From Patiria pectinifera (taxonomy: Eukaryota > Echinodermata > Asteroidea > Valvatida > Asterinidae), in NCBI GenBank assembly GCA_029964075.1, contig CM057140.1, forward strand, positions 6,962,643 to 7,026,642: 64,000 nucleotides of DNA, written 5' to 3'. The notes under the pieces are model-generated. The model was given only the letters and a program-made list of their open reading frames with translations. It did no database searches and was not told the DNA's origin. This document shows positions 50,101-61,403 of this stretch, one piece after another. Within the stretch, counting starts at the first letter, position 1. The number at the start of each line of letters is the position of its first letter. The position numbers were made by a program, and so were the translations under genes.

Positions 50101-50616
50101 TTTCATCTTTGTGTTTGTCCCACTTGCATCTTACTAAAAACCTAAACGTTACTAAAACATGATATACATTATACAATGTAATTCCAACCTGCATGAAAGG
50201 TCCTTGCTCCAGCTAATTGTCATCATTCCTTCAGAGCCAGTGTCTTCCAGGTACTTTACAAGCAGACTAGATGCTTCCTCAGCATTAATCCTAGTACCAT
50301 ATGTCTGCTCAATGTATTGATCTCCACATCCAAACTTCTCATTAACATTCTCAAGGATACGAGAGGCTTCTGCAAGAAGGTCACATTTGATCACGCCCTG
50401 CTTGATGCATGGAGTATCTTGCATATTTTCGAAATCTGTTTTGAATTGAAATTTGGAGACATGACCATGGTGCAGGAACTCATGTTTATGTTCCTCTAAG
50501 TCCAGAGGATCCATCTTGGAACGGTACTTTTGAGGGGTTTCCTCATAGTTGCGAATCAAAACTTTGCTCTTTGGTAGTTTGGATTTGTTCCTTGATTTTT
50601 TGTGTTTCGTTTTCAT
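47116..50616 (-). CDS. MATCAP/KIAA0895-like tubulin tyrosine carboxypeptidase (DUF1704)
   Basis: Family enzymes remove the C-terminal tyrosine of alpha-tubulin. Minus-strand exons 50616-50189, 49607-49457, 48575-48407, 48292-48125, 47855-47116 join in phase (1656 nt, 551 residues). Lys-rich N-terminus, then EASRILENVNEKFGCGDQY, SWSKDLSCSGQMSW, RYNKPEARKYSMWIKN, the zinc-protease signature HEIATH at 187-192 (HExxxH of the family), YRSLNDGLQPWF, ETEEGLAS (likely third-ligand Glu), then GKDQCYFTGAVDIL and SGKISREEIPRIKRMA. The last about 180 residues are Ser-rich and unstructured, ending in a basic HRWLLRKRNRSS tail. The start is the first in-frame ATG after an acceptor at 50641; the frame is open upstream to that acceptor, so an earlier coding exon is possible. 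The exon 2 donor is a weak GTATCC. MATCAP1 and MATCAP2 are not separated. Confidence 0.9.
50041..50132. repeat. Perfect 44-bp inverted repeat in MATCAP-like intron 1
   Basis: Arms 50041-50084 and 50089-50132 are exact reverse complements with a GCTT spacer. They start AAGATGCAAGTGGGACAAAC and the right arm ends TGTCCCACTTGCATCTT. Such a perfect stem is either recent or maintained. It lies between exons 1 and 2 of the carboxypeptidase gene, about 60 bp from the exon 1 donor. Confidence 0.92.
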
Positions 50617-52520
50617 TTTGAAAATATCCCCAAAACATGTGCTAAACACAAAGAATCAGCAATGCCAGAGCAGTTTAAAGTTTACAGTGTAGGTCTCCAG
50701 CTAGACATGTGTGCAACCGATTCCTTCCTCCATGAACAGACACACTTGTTCAATCCCAGCCATTTGTAGAGTCAAAATTGATTCTGAAAAACATGAACAC
50801 AAAAAAATAAATTACTGGCGACATGAACTTGCATTAAAGTTTTGACAAAAGTTCTCTTAAGTTCTTATACAATTTACTTAGCTCAGTGTCAGCGACGTGG
50901 CGGTTTCGTGTTCAGCCTAAACAAGCCCTATTTAATGTGGCTCAAATATAGGGCTGTGCATCGGAACCAGGTACCTGAGTACCCAACCATTGATGTCAGG
51001 AATTGGATCCAGATTATGGGATAGGGTACTGGTCTGTAACCAACTTTACTAACAACTTATTAACTTTTCAGACAATGAAAAAAGGTTGTAAATGTCATTT
51101 GTGGGGAATTTTCAAAATCAAAACTAGGCTACATGAAAAAACAATTTTAACATAATTTACATTAGTTTCACTTGGATACTTGTATTTTGCTGCATTGTCG
51201 CACCGATATGCAGTATTATTGTGCAGACCTTCATGAAAAAACAGAAGTTCAGCTTCGGAGATTTGAATTTTGGGGTTGGGTTTCCTTAATAGGTACCTTT
51301 GCACCTGTGTTTGTTTTGTTCAATTGGGTATCCCGTTTTTGTACTACCCGTACATGCACACCCCTACTCGAATACTGGACTTCCTCCATATTGTGAGCCA
51401 CACAGTGGTGATACATGTATGTGGGGAAAAGATGATTTTGAGGAAATCAAACTCAAGACTATAGTTTCTCTTGATATTTACTGTAGAAGATACCTGATTA
51501 AAACCAGGGGCAGAGAAAATCAAAAGGTCAAGTGTACGTGACCTGTGACCCTGAGAATATTACCGTAATTTGTTTTGATGAACTCATTGCAACTTTCATC
51601 TATAAATTACAGGCTACCTACATGTAGGCAAAGTAGTAGTACGACCAACCAAAGACAAAATTTGGGGGGGGGGGAAGAGTTCTAGCACTCCAGTTACTGA
51701 GTCTACATGGTCTAGGCTAGGTCTAGGACTGGTGTTAGCCCTGTTGGATTTAAAAGAAAGGAAAGAATATTGCATCCTGACGCCACTTTTTTCCTTCAAA
51801 TATATATATATATCTCAATAGAGGTCAGTCAGTGCACAAATATGAAAAAGACATGAATCTGGGACTGAGAAACATTTTCAATTTTTTTAGAAAATACTTG
51901 TCTCTCCATCCCATAGCTTATTAATATTTACTTTAGGCCATTTAAAATTATATTTTTCGGTTTACATTGTCGCCTGCCCCGATTTTCATGCCCGCCCTGA
52001 TTTGTGTATATAGTGACATTTCTTTTGTAAGTGTGTTTATTCTCCAATGAAGTGTAGCCTATATGTTTTCAGACAAATTTCTCACCAAATCCTCAGGCAA
52101 CTCTGTTTTCGCAACATGATCAGGTTTTCTTCGCATGGCACAGTGAGTCTGGCCATCAATGGTCTGGCCAATCTGGCGAATGTTTCAGAAAAAAATATTG
52201 TCTCCATTGAAATCCTGGGTAAGACGTTTTGATGTCCATTAAGTTTTAAAACTGTGATGTAAGGTCCATTACATTCTAGACACAAATCATAGGCTGTCAA
52301 ACAGCTGACTGGTATTTAGTATCTTGTAGTTTTCATGTTTGTTGTGTCCTCTTTTAGGTTTACATTGATTTACTATCAGACTTCAGCCCCCTCAAGTCAC
52401 TTTTGATGGGAAGAAGTAGAATTTGTAAAATAAAAATTATGAATTCCCCTCCCGACTGAGTTTTTTATCTGAGTAACAAAAACCTTTAAATTTAGTTTAA
52501 ATGGTCTTAAGTTATAAAGT

Positions 52521-52626
52521 TATAGGGCATACCACTAGCTTGAGAACCTCCAGCTCCATTGCTCATCGGTAATTCAACATCGAATTACCGATGAGCATTT
52601 GGAGCTGGAGGTTCTCAAGCCCTATA
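52521..52626. repeat. Hairpin 1 of a pair (near-perfect stem)
   Basis: Left arm 52538-52575 (GCTTGAGAACCTCCAGCTCC..., ending CATCGGTAATTC) pairs with right arm 52582-52620 (GAATTACCGATGAGCA..., ending GAGGTTCTCAAGC) around AACATC. One small internal mismatch loop is present. Outer TATAGGG / CCCTATA pairing extends the stem after a bulge. Could be a foldback remnant or a miRNA-like precursor. Confidence 0.8.
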
Positions 52627-52632
52627 AATATG

Positions 52633-52703
52633 ATGGCTTTCTCTTGTATTTGGTCTTACTCTGTCGCCATTACAGATAAAGACCCAATACAAAAGAAAGC
52701 CAT
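52633..52703. repeat. Hairpin 2 of a pair
   Basis: ATGGCTTTCTCTTGTATTTG at 52633 pairs with its near-complement CAATACAAAAGAAAGCCAT ending at 52703, with two mismatches over about 24 bp and a loop of about 21 nt. It lies 7 bp after hairpin 1. Confidence 0.78.
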
Positions 52704-53035
52704 GTACAGACCTATTTGTAGGACTGAGAGTTTCTCTAGACCAGTGAACGTGGCTACATGTACATAGCAACAGAGGGGCTCATATCTCTGGACATTCAAA
52801 ACAATTCTACAGTACACGTTCGTATGGGCTCCATTGTGACCCTTGAATTTCTTTGTACTTGTACTTTGTAGAGACAGATCCTACCAGTATGCCACTGGAA
52901 CTTGAGTAGAAGTTCTTGGATAAAGTCTTATGATATAAGTGGTGGATGGTCTCCAACCGGCATTACGAACACATCGAAGTCCAGAGAATATAAACAAACC
53001 TTATATCAGTGTATCACTTATAATATATATAGTCA

Positions 53036-53645
53036 TGTTCCCTAACGTGGCGCACTTCGAAGCTTACCCAACTTTCCTTGTGTAGTGTTGCCAAACCTCT
53101 TTGTTGATAAACCTCAAACTTATGCAGTGAAATACTGGTACTTTTACCTTTTTAATACTTGCTGTTTAACCTCTGTGAACAATTTCGGTTTCACAAAATT
53201 TCATACGAAATGCAAAAACGGTCACGTCCTGAAATTGGGCACAAATTGGCGGAGTGTTCCCTAACGTGGTGCACTGGAAAAAATCTCGGAAAATTCTAAA
53301 TTGACATTTAGGAATTTCTGTAAACTTGATAATTCTGATAACTCATTATTATCTTAACTTACAAACCCAGCCAAATGTTTGTCGAAAATTATTTTTTTAT
53401 TTTTCGGAGCATTTTCAAAGGGTTCACTTTGCACTTGAAAATAAAATCGGAAAATCACGCCAAAATTATTTTTTCTTTTAACTTTGTAAAGGGTAAATAA
53501 ACTCGCGATTTATAAACGGGAGTGTTTAGAACTTAATGAAATTTCACTTTCTGTGAAATTTCAGTTAAAACTTTTGCTCTAGCTAGGCGATACAAGCGAA
53601 AAATCAAAGTGCGCCACGTTAGGGGCCGCGCCACTTTAGGGTACA
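53036..53645. mobile_element. MITE with TGTWCCCTAAMGTGGCGC ends
   Basis: Left end TGTTCCCTAACGTGGCGCAC; right end GTGCGCCACGTTAGGGG followed by an extra repeat of the terminus, GCGCCACTTTAGGGTACA. A further internal copy GTTCCCTAACGTGGTGCAC sits at 53254. The interior is AT-rich and non-coding. Confidence 0.75.
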
Positions 53646-54325
53646 TCAACAATAATTATAACAATTAACATGTCCTCAAAAGTCAAATTTAGCAGGGAAA
53701 TACTGAAGCACTTACGGTACTGAGAAAACACTTGGACTTGTTGGAGTTTTTCAAACATGTCAGACCAGTCTCATACTTTTTTGTGGTTTGTGCACCAGTA
53801 GTACACAGGGTGACAAGTGATGTCCAGGTAGGCCCCCTATAGAAATCTTTCCCTTACGCCTACGGAAGTCTTTCAGTTTTTGTACACAACCGACCAAGAC
53901 CATAGAACTTTATTAAATAGAAGTGGCGTCTAGCGTCTGGCATGTCTGGATAGTGCATTCTTTCCAAAAGAAATTCGAGCCGGGCCCAGATGAGAGGGAT
54001 TAGCCCTACCTGCACTACCACTGTTAATTTCCATCATCTTGATCACGATAAACCGCAAAAAATAAAGCCCAAACTTTCCTCCATGGTCACACACATGTAC
54101 ATCTGCAACTCAAGTCTGCAAGTTGTTTGTTGTTTCCAAGCAGACGATCAATGTCCATTTAGATTGATCCCCAATTTCAATCGTGTAATAATATCACTAA
54201 GGTTCACTGGGCTTCAGACTCAAGCAGCGATTAGACTGGTTTTCGGGTTTTTGCCAGTGAGTCGAGTCTACGAGCGAAAGTCTTGTCGTGCCGTACGTAC
54301 GAACGTGAACAGAGAGGGCGCTTAT
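53646..54325. other. Intergenic stretch, no gene
   Basis: AT-rich sequence with short open frames and no recognised domain, splice-supported exon or repeat family. Confidence 0.5.
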
Positions 54326-55367
54326 TAGGGTAACCGTTTTAGCCGATTTTCGGCTAACTTTGACAGATTTTTGTTAAAAAACGAGTTTGACAGAAAATTT
54401 GACAGAATGGATATTTTTGACAGATTTCTGGCAGAATTCTGCAAAAATGGTTATTATATAACAGAAAACCATAGCAAATTTGAAAAAAAAGGTACGTTTG
54501 TTTAAACAATCTTCAATCTTTTGAAACAAATCCTTGCATAATGGAACAGGTTGGCTGGTCTAGGCGCTGAGGTTTACTTAGCCCGACTGCGTCTGGCCGT
54601 ACAGTACTGTAGCGGGATCCTACTGGGCTCTTGTCCGCCAAGTCCAGCAAAACGCAAGAAAAGGGGACACACGGACGGGATTTCTAACTCTGAAAGAAGA
54701 TCTCATTTATTTCGCCAAGCGGACTCTGCGGGCAACTTGCCGCACCGCTACCAGAACTGCAACTGATCAATTCCCAGCATAGACGTAGACATGCAGTTTC
54801 ACAAAATGTATTACAATGTAGCAACTTTACCCAACCCTGGAATCCAGCCAAGTTCTTCCCGGGCAATTGAACAAAAGAACCCCACTTAGCCAATCTATTG
54901 TATAGCCAATTTCCGGAGCGCGCGCTAGCAAGACCCAAAACCAGGTCAGGTGCGCGCCGCCGGAGCCCCTCCGCCGGAGCACTAGTGCTAGAAAGCAATG
55001 ACAACAAAAGTGTGCATAGACTGTCCGTTACAGTACTATCGCACCAAGCTCTAGCTTGCTTGCGATAGTACTGTACGGCCAGACGCAGTCGGGCTAATTA
55101 AGGTTTACTGCAGAGTGGGAACCCGATTTCACGCCGCGCAACCGCGTTTTGCCTGAAATTTACCCAATAATTTCATAACATCTTGACTATAGATTGTTTA
55201 TAATGTAATTTGAACCTTAATTAAGGCAGAACTACAAATCTGCATATGATTTTAACGGTTTTTAGTGTATTTCGCGGAAATCTGGGGAATTTGGCAGATT
55301 TTTGATAAATCTGACAGATTTTTGAAGCGCATTTAGCAGAATTTTGCCATGACGTTACGGTCACCCT
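54326..55367. mobile_element. CAGGGTRACCGT-family element, copy 2, split by a nested MITE
   Basis: Left end AGGGTAACCGTTTTAGCCG and right end CGTTACGGTCACCCT. Blocks collinear with copy 1 at 37568-39161 flank a 0.5-kb insertion at 54579-55100. The recurring CTGACAGATTTTTG / TTTGACAGATTTTTG words form the subterminal repeats of this family. Non-coding. Confidence 0.8.
54579..55100. mobile_element. Nested MITE with 9-bp target duplication
   Basis: Ends TAGCCCGACTGCGTCTGGCC and GGCCAGACGCAGTCGGGCTA are exact inverses over at least 20 bp, continuing into GTACAGTACT / AGTACTGTAC, with an extra ATTA at the right. AGGTTTACT is duplicated at 54570-54578 and 55101-55109. Copy 1 of the host family is uninterrupted at this point. 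A 9-bp duplication suggests a Mutator-like element. Confidence 0.85.
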
Positions 55368-55729
55368 GGCCGCTTATCACATCGTCCTTGATATTATATA
55401 TCCTACCTAGGCCTTTTCGTTTTGGCCATCCCTTCGCGATTTTAGACTCGCGTGCGGCCACGCTGCCGCCAGCAGAAGCTCGAAGAGGCTCGGACTGGCG
55501 GAGCTCAGTGTTTGTTCTTCTTAGTCCGTTTTCAAACGCCTTGTAACATCGTTGTTCCGCCACGGTAGGTTCAATTCACCTCGGGGTGTCGGTCACTTCA
55601 CCGAATTTAGACTTCGCCGACAACCACTTCGCCTATTTGCCACTTCGCTAGCCTTGACCAAGGCTATCAGCTTGTTCTCATACGAGCTTGTTCCCGCTAC
55701 CGCACACCCGACAATCACTAGTTGAACTA

Positions 55730-57750
55730 TACCGTTAGCCTCAACGACCCTTGCGTGTGCTTTGTGTGCATGTACGTACGCCCCACACACTTCCGCAAAC
55801 AGCCGTACAGTAAGTCGAGGCGGCAGATAGCCTTGAAGGAACCGTGGCGAATTCTTATGTGTTTCTTTATAGTTTCGACTGAAATCGGCCGAAAATTTCT
55901 GATGCGCGCGCATATATTACACGATATCCAATCAAAGCCCGTAAACTTTGACCCGCGACATACATATTCATGACCCGCAAATTACTGTATAAACCACATA
56001 GATGTATGTTCACTTAAACCATGGTATGTCCAGGTATTTCAATCCCATTTTAAACCATTTCTCGGCAAGATTACCATATGCGAAGTTCACTAATTTTCCT
56101 CTGTATTGACTAACAAGCCCCCAGATAGCAATTTCATGTCATCAAAGTCAATTTGAGCAGTGAGAAAATACAAGCATTTTCTTAGAAAACACTTAGAATT
56201 TTTCAGTCCACTCTCATAGGGTTTGTACACAGAGTGTTGAGTGAACTTCGTATATGGAAATCTTTCCCCATTTCTCCAGTTTTATTACAAACAAATGAAA
56301 TATGCCGCTATATGAGTGAACAATTGTTCAAAATGATATTATTTCCAATGTATTGCGAATTGGACAGTTCAAGACAGTCCGCCGACGTTTTGTCGGTGCA
56401 CCAGCGTACATAATCACGCCGCTACCTGCCCGTGCTATTCTGACAGCGAATGTAGGGAACAGGTCAACTCGGACCCAGGTCAAATCGTACCCATTTAATC
56501 GAATGCAGGTTAACTCGTATCTATAAGCACCCACTGCAAGAAACGAGCTATTGACTTTGGGATGGAAATATACGAAACTGTCGGGTACATGGTGAAAAAA
56601 AAACTCTCCCTGAATTCGTACCATGTGCAACATACATCTCATACGTACGACACATATGTATTTTAACGCGTACGTATGATTCGTATGTCGTATGTCGTAC
56701 GACATGTAAGTCGTAGATGTAAATCGCACGTCTTACAAGTCGTTCTCACAACATATGTTGTATGTAAGACATAATCGACAAACAAGTCGAACATACGAGT
56801 TACAATTCATATTTTGTACACACGAGATATTAAGTCGTACTTTTTACGACTTTGTCGTATGCGACATATATCGTACCCTGTCGACTAGACTTATGCACGA
56901 CATATATGTCATACCGGCACCTGTCGACATTATGTCATATGTTTGATATGTCATACCCTGTCGACATAATATGTCGTACCCTGTCGATGATATTAGTCAT
57001 ACCCTGTCGATGATATTAGTCATACCCTGTCGAAACATATGTCGTACCCTGTCGATATATTAGTCGTACATACGACATATAACTTATAAGTTGTTCGTAC
57101 AAGTTAAAATCAGTCTTACAGAACAAGTTTGCTGAAGGAGAGATATTTTTTCCCATATCCCCTTGACAGCTTAGAAGAAATACCCCCCCCCCCCAAAAAA
57201 AGTCAGCGGTAGATATACTCAACAGTGTGAGCGCTTTTTTGGCCGCTGAACGTGAAAGCGCAGCGTGTCTCACTGCATGGCGCCAGCCGGGCCGGTGCCT
57301 ACAGTGGACGGCCCCAACGTGGCCTCTGTGCATGGTGACATCGTTTTTGCCGGCGTGCGGTTTTGTACCGTTTGCCGTTTTTTGAAGGTCTAATTTTAAT
57401 CCTTTTCATTTCATTTTCGACCCAAACTATGTGTATCTTTATAAATATTATTCAACTATTATTTAAGATTTTAAGGGGGTGTTTTACAATAATTATTGTT
57501 ACCACAGGCCGTCTGGTTTATAAACCTTTGGTCGCATTATGCAATTTAATAAATATTCATTTTTTGTCAGCCGTTATCCAATGAGAGAAGACTATTTACC
57601 ATAGCGCGTACTAATTATCATATTCAGCATACACGGTTGCGTCAAGGCTATCTTCTGCCTCGATTTACTGTACGGCTGTTTGCGGAAGTGAGTGTGGGGC
57701 GTACGTACATGCACACAAAGCACACGCAAGGGTCGTTGGGGCTATCGGTA
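55730..57750. mobile_element. 2-kb TA-flanked element with about 110-bp inverted repeats
   Basis: 55730-55838 and 57643-57750 are inverse copies, including ACGACCCTTGCGTGTGCTTT and CGCCCCACACACTTCCGCAAAC-like blocks. TACCG / CGGTA ends lie inside TA. The interior holds the GTCATACCCTGTCGA repeats. No transposase frame is visible. Confidence 0.72.
56640..57080. repeat. CGTACGAC / GTCATACCCTGTCGA tandem repeats
   Basis: 56640-56860 is built of short CGTATGTCGTACGACATGTA-like words; 56870-57060 contains eight or so units with the core CATACCCTGTCGA spaced 20-30 bp apart, two of them identical in tandem (GATGATATTAGTCATACCCT). No coding function is proposed. Confidence 0.75.
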
Positions 57751-58475
57751 TATTGTCGCGCATTCTTAAGAATGTGCGCTCAACCTGGAAGAGTTATTTT
57801 TTGCGAAGATTGTGCAAGGATCCAGTTGCACAATCATAAGAATGTGCATGCGCATTCTTAAGAATGCGTGATTTTCAAGCGCACAACACGCGCATTATGC
57901 ATATGCACGCGCGTACGTACGCCACTACGCGCGTACATACATGTTGTACACGTGCACGGAGTTAAAGGCTCGGTGGCGTGTAGCTTCAATTGGAAACAAT
58001 TGATAAGCGCATAATTTATAACTCCAGCTCTAGGGTAGGGAAACTGGAAGCAGAACTGGGTTTTTTTTGCCTTAGTCAGTAACGAAACTCTAAATCACAT
58101 TGTCCCTTACTAGGTTCGCAGTGTTGTAGTCGAATACTTTTTTCCAAGTTCCGAGTACTGCCGAGTACTTCCGAGTACAAGTACAGGTCTCTGCGCGAGT
58201 ACGAGTACTTGTACTTCCGAGTACGAGTACTTCCGAGTATGAGTACTTGTACTTACGAGACACGAGTACAATTTGCGAATACGGCCATACCTACTCCTAG
58301 AACTATGGTAGTGGAGCCTCATAGATTAAGAACCCCGCAAAATAGTTTTCAGCACAAAACACTAATTAAGTACAAAAATGTCCATCAAAATGCAGACATT
58401 TCCCACAGAACCGCTAGACCTTTCCACACATTTTGGTATATATTCATTGTTTAGAGTAAGGAGGAAGTCCAGTAC
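57751..58475. other. Intergenic stretch with simple and palindromic repeats
   Basis: Contains three CGCATTCTTAAGAATG-type palindromes (57758-57871), alternating purine-pyrimidine GCGCGTACGTACG runs at 57905-57945, and a GAGTACTTGTACTTCC microsatellite at 58145-58265. No gene seen. Confidence 0.6.
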
Positions 58476-58998
58476 TTAAAGGGAAGATACAACATTTTGC
58501 AAACATCACAAAATGAAATGATCAAATTATCACAAAAAACCTTAACTGGATTGTTAGGGAATGATGTCTAAAGCAGCCTGTAAAATCGTGGCTCCTGGTG
58601 TGCTGACATTTTCAAGAAAAATGTTATTTTCGCATCAATTTGCAACGCTGGTCGGCTGACCAGCATCCTATAGATACTAGCTTTTTTCAAAAACTGCTCC
58701 TAATTTTTCATAATAAGTTATTCCGTGTTTTGTTCGCAATTGATTACACACCTGTGAAGGGGTACGAGCCTGCTAGACTGATTGTGTAACCTTACAAATT
58801 GTATAAATTGCTCCGTTTCATCTTAAATGGGGTCAGGGAACCAGACTACAAGAACATGTTTTCTTGGTTTTTCCAGCATTTACAAGCCCAAAACATAAAA
58901 CAAGTCACTTTAACATTGTTTGCTATAACATACTAATCCTCCGAATCCATTTATTTCTGAAAATTGCAGCGAAAGCAAATGTTATACATTCCCTTTAA
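58476..58998. mobile_element. T2/Kolobok-like MITE, copy 4 (both ends intact)
   Basis: TTAAAGGGAAGATACAACAT at the left and ATACATTCCCTTTAA at the right, with TTAA on both sides, give a full-length 523-bp copy. The internal stem CAACGCTGGTCGGC / TGACCAGC is partly decayed. It defines the family ends for copies at 18567, 24693 and 29206. Confidence 0.82.
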
Positions 58999-59357
58999 GC
59001 TATTAACTTATGGGGCCAACTCGTACCCAAATCAACTCGTACCTTAGTCAACTCTACTAGAGTCAACTCGTACCCGAGTCAACAGGTTACCAACCAACAG
59101 GTACAAACTAGAAATCTTGTTTGAAAACTGGGGGTTGGAAATACCTTGAAGTTAGAAAGTCAGATAAACATTGAGATTGAGAATGTGGGTGATTTTTGCT
59201 GCTGACCAACTTATAGCAGAGCGCGAGTTTTCACATGACCTTTGCGGTGCGCACATTAACCAGTCAACATGGCCATCCATGCACGATAGAATTGTTTTTA
59301 CTAGCGCCGATTTCGGTACTGTTCGCCGTGTTTCAACTGCTTTTTTCAAAGGTATTA

Positions 59358-60136
59358 GGATGTCACTCTACTGTATTACAGATGTCAGTCTACTGCCAGT
59401 ACTGGGGATGTCACTCTACTGGGGATGTCACTGTGCTGGGAATGTCACTCTACTTGGGATGTCTCTCTACTTGGGATGTGTTTCTACTGGGGATGTCTCT
59501 CTACTGGGGATGTCACTCTACTCTGGATGTCACTCTACTTGGGATGTCACTGTAATGGGGATGTCACTCTACTTGGGATATCACTCTACTGGGGATATCA
59601 CTCTACTTTGGATGTCACTCTACTGAAGATGTCACTCTACTTGGAATATCACTCTACTGGGGATGTCACTGTAATGTGGATGTCACTCTACTTGGGATGT
59701 CACTCTACTGGGGATGTCACTTTACTGGGGATATCACTGTACTTTGGATGTCACTCTACTGGGGATGTCACTCTACTGGGGATGTCACTCTACTAGGGAT
59801 GTTTTTCTATTGGGATGTCACTGTACTGGGGATGTCACTGTATCGGGGATGTCACTCTACTGGGGATGTCACTCTACTTGGGATGTCACTCCACTGGGGA
59901 TGTCACTCCACTGGGGATGTCACTTTACTTGGGATGTCACTCTACTGGGGATGTCACTCTACTGGGGATGTCACTCTACTTGGGATGTCACTCTACTGGG
60001 GATGTCACTCTACTGGGGATGTCACTCTACTGGGAATGTCACTCAACTGGGAATGTCTTTCTACTGGGGATGTCACTCTACTGGGGATGTCACTGTAATG
60101 GGGATGTCTTTCTACTGGGGATATCTTTCTACTGGG
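59358..60136 (+). repeat. 17-bp minisatellite array 1
   Basis: About 46 tandem units of GGGATGTCACTCTACTG with point variants (CTTGG, TTTGG, GTAATG). The unit has no stop in any plus-strand frame, so all three frames stay open and encode a 17-residue cycle containing MSLYWGCHSTGDVTLLG. I treat these frames as a by-product of the repeat. Confidence 0.95.
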
Positions 60137-60700
60137 CAGCCATTCCATGTAAGGGTCATCACCAAACTCAAAAATTGAAGTGAAAGGAATAAATGTTTGT
60201 CACTTATATTTGATAAGAGGAATATTGAAACCATCTAAATCTCAAAAGATTTTTAAAAATACATCATTTGATTTAAAGTTTCAGCCTCCTGAACATGGAT
60301 GAATTTTGTGGGCAAAACGGAGGGTCAGGGGTAAAAATCACAAACTGAGGAAGTAATTGCAGCTCATTCATAAGATTGTGCTTTATCTGCATACATTTGG
60401 TAGCTATTCCAGTCTATTTGATAAAACATTGAGAATTTTTCCAAATGTCTTCAGTATTTTTCCACTATTTCATCGTGAAAACACCCTCAAAAATATGTCA
60501 CGCGAGTCACAAAATAGGACTTTTTTTCAGATTACTTAATAACTATTGAGGGATTCAGCTAATGTTTGATATTTGTAAATGAAATAGTGGTGGTCTATCA
60601 TTAAAAGTTTGAATATTGCTATTTGCTCTACATTCCTTGTAGAAAAAACTATCTCAAGAATGTCCCGCGAGTCACACATGATGTATGTCACGCGAGTCAC

Positions 60701-61077
60701 CAGGGGTAGATCCAGGAATTTTCGCTGGGGGAGGGGGGTTTCATCAGCCAAAAAATCTGAAAATGTACACATTTTTTTCTCTGGACACTTAATTGGCCTC
60801 CGAAAATCAAAAACTGGGGGCGGGGGCAGGGGGTGGGGGGGGGTGCTGGTACCAATTTCAATCGGGGGCGCTGTTCAAATTGGACGATTATTAACACATT
60901 ACAGAATGGTGTACCGTATTTTAAACAGGCGGACATTAGACCAGTATAATTTTTGGGGGTGTCACAGCAGGAGGGGGTTTCGACTTATTTTTAGGAATTT
61001 GTATGAGAATTTTTTTTTGGGGGACAGAGCTGGGGGAGGTTTTTTGCGAAACCCCCCCCCCCCTGGATCCGCGCCTG
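60701..61077. mobile_element. hAT-like non-autonomous element
   Basis: Ends CAGGGGTAGATCCAGG and CCTGGATCCGCGCCTG are imperfect inverses of the CAGGGGCGGATCCAGG type. GTCAC occurs directly on both sides, one of them being the end of a GTCACGCGAGTCAC motif. The interior has G-rich and C-rich tracts and no transposase. Confidence 0.7.
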
Positions 61078-61217
61078 GTCACAAGCCAGGAATGTTTCAT
61101 TTACATGTAATACAAAGAAACAATGCCATATTAAATTATAAAATTGGAATTAAGTCTTTAAAAGCATTAGTTACATGTATGTAACGAGAAATTGAATCAG
61201 TTTTTTACAAATGTATA

Positions 61218-61403
61218 CAGTCGAGTCTCGTTAATACAAACTCGTTCGGACCTAGCCAAATTGTTGTTATATCAGAATTTTGTATTAAGAGGAACATCAG
61301 TCCCATTCATTCTTCACATAAATGCACAGTCGGGACTAAGGCTTTATGTTTGTTATAACCAGAATTTTGTATTAACAGAGTTTGTACATACGAGATTCGA
61401 CTG
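61218..61403. mobile_element. pogo/Tigger-like MITE (186 bp)
   Basis: Ends CAGTCGAGTCTCG and CGAGATTCGACTG lie inside TA dinucleotides, with further symmetry (TTAATACAAACTCG / inverse of GAGTTTGTACATACG) and a duplicated CAGAATTTTGTATTAA word. TA target and CAGTCGA ends fit the pogo branch of Tc1/mariner. Confidence 0.82.

Larger units (their letters stand above)
50650..53035. other. Upstream region of MATCAP-like gene, no gene seen
   Basis: Presumed promoter and 5' UTR side of the minus-strand gene, although no core promoter element could be assigned. Contains a (TA)n run at 51801-51812, a G-run at 51661-51674 and the two hairpins at 52521-52703. Short ORFs here match nothing I recognise. 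Confidence 0.5.

Noticed and set aside
56328..56729. 133-codon minus-strand ORF
   Set aside because: It overlaps CGTAC-rich repeats inside a transposable element and resembles no protein family I know.
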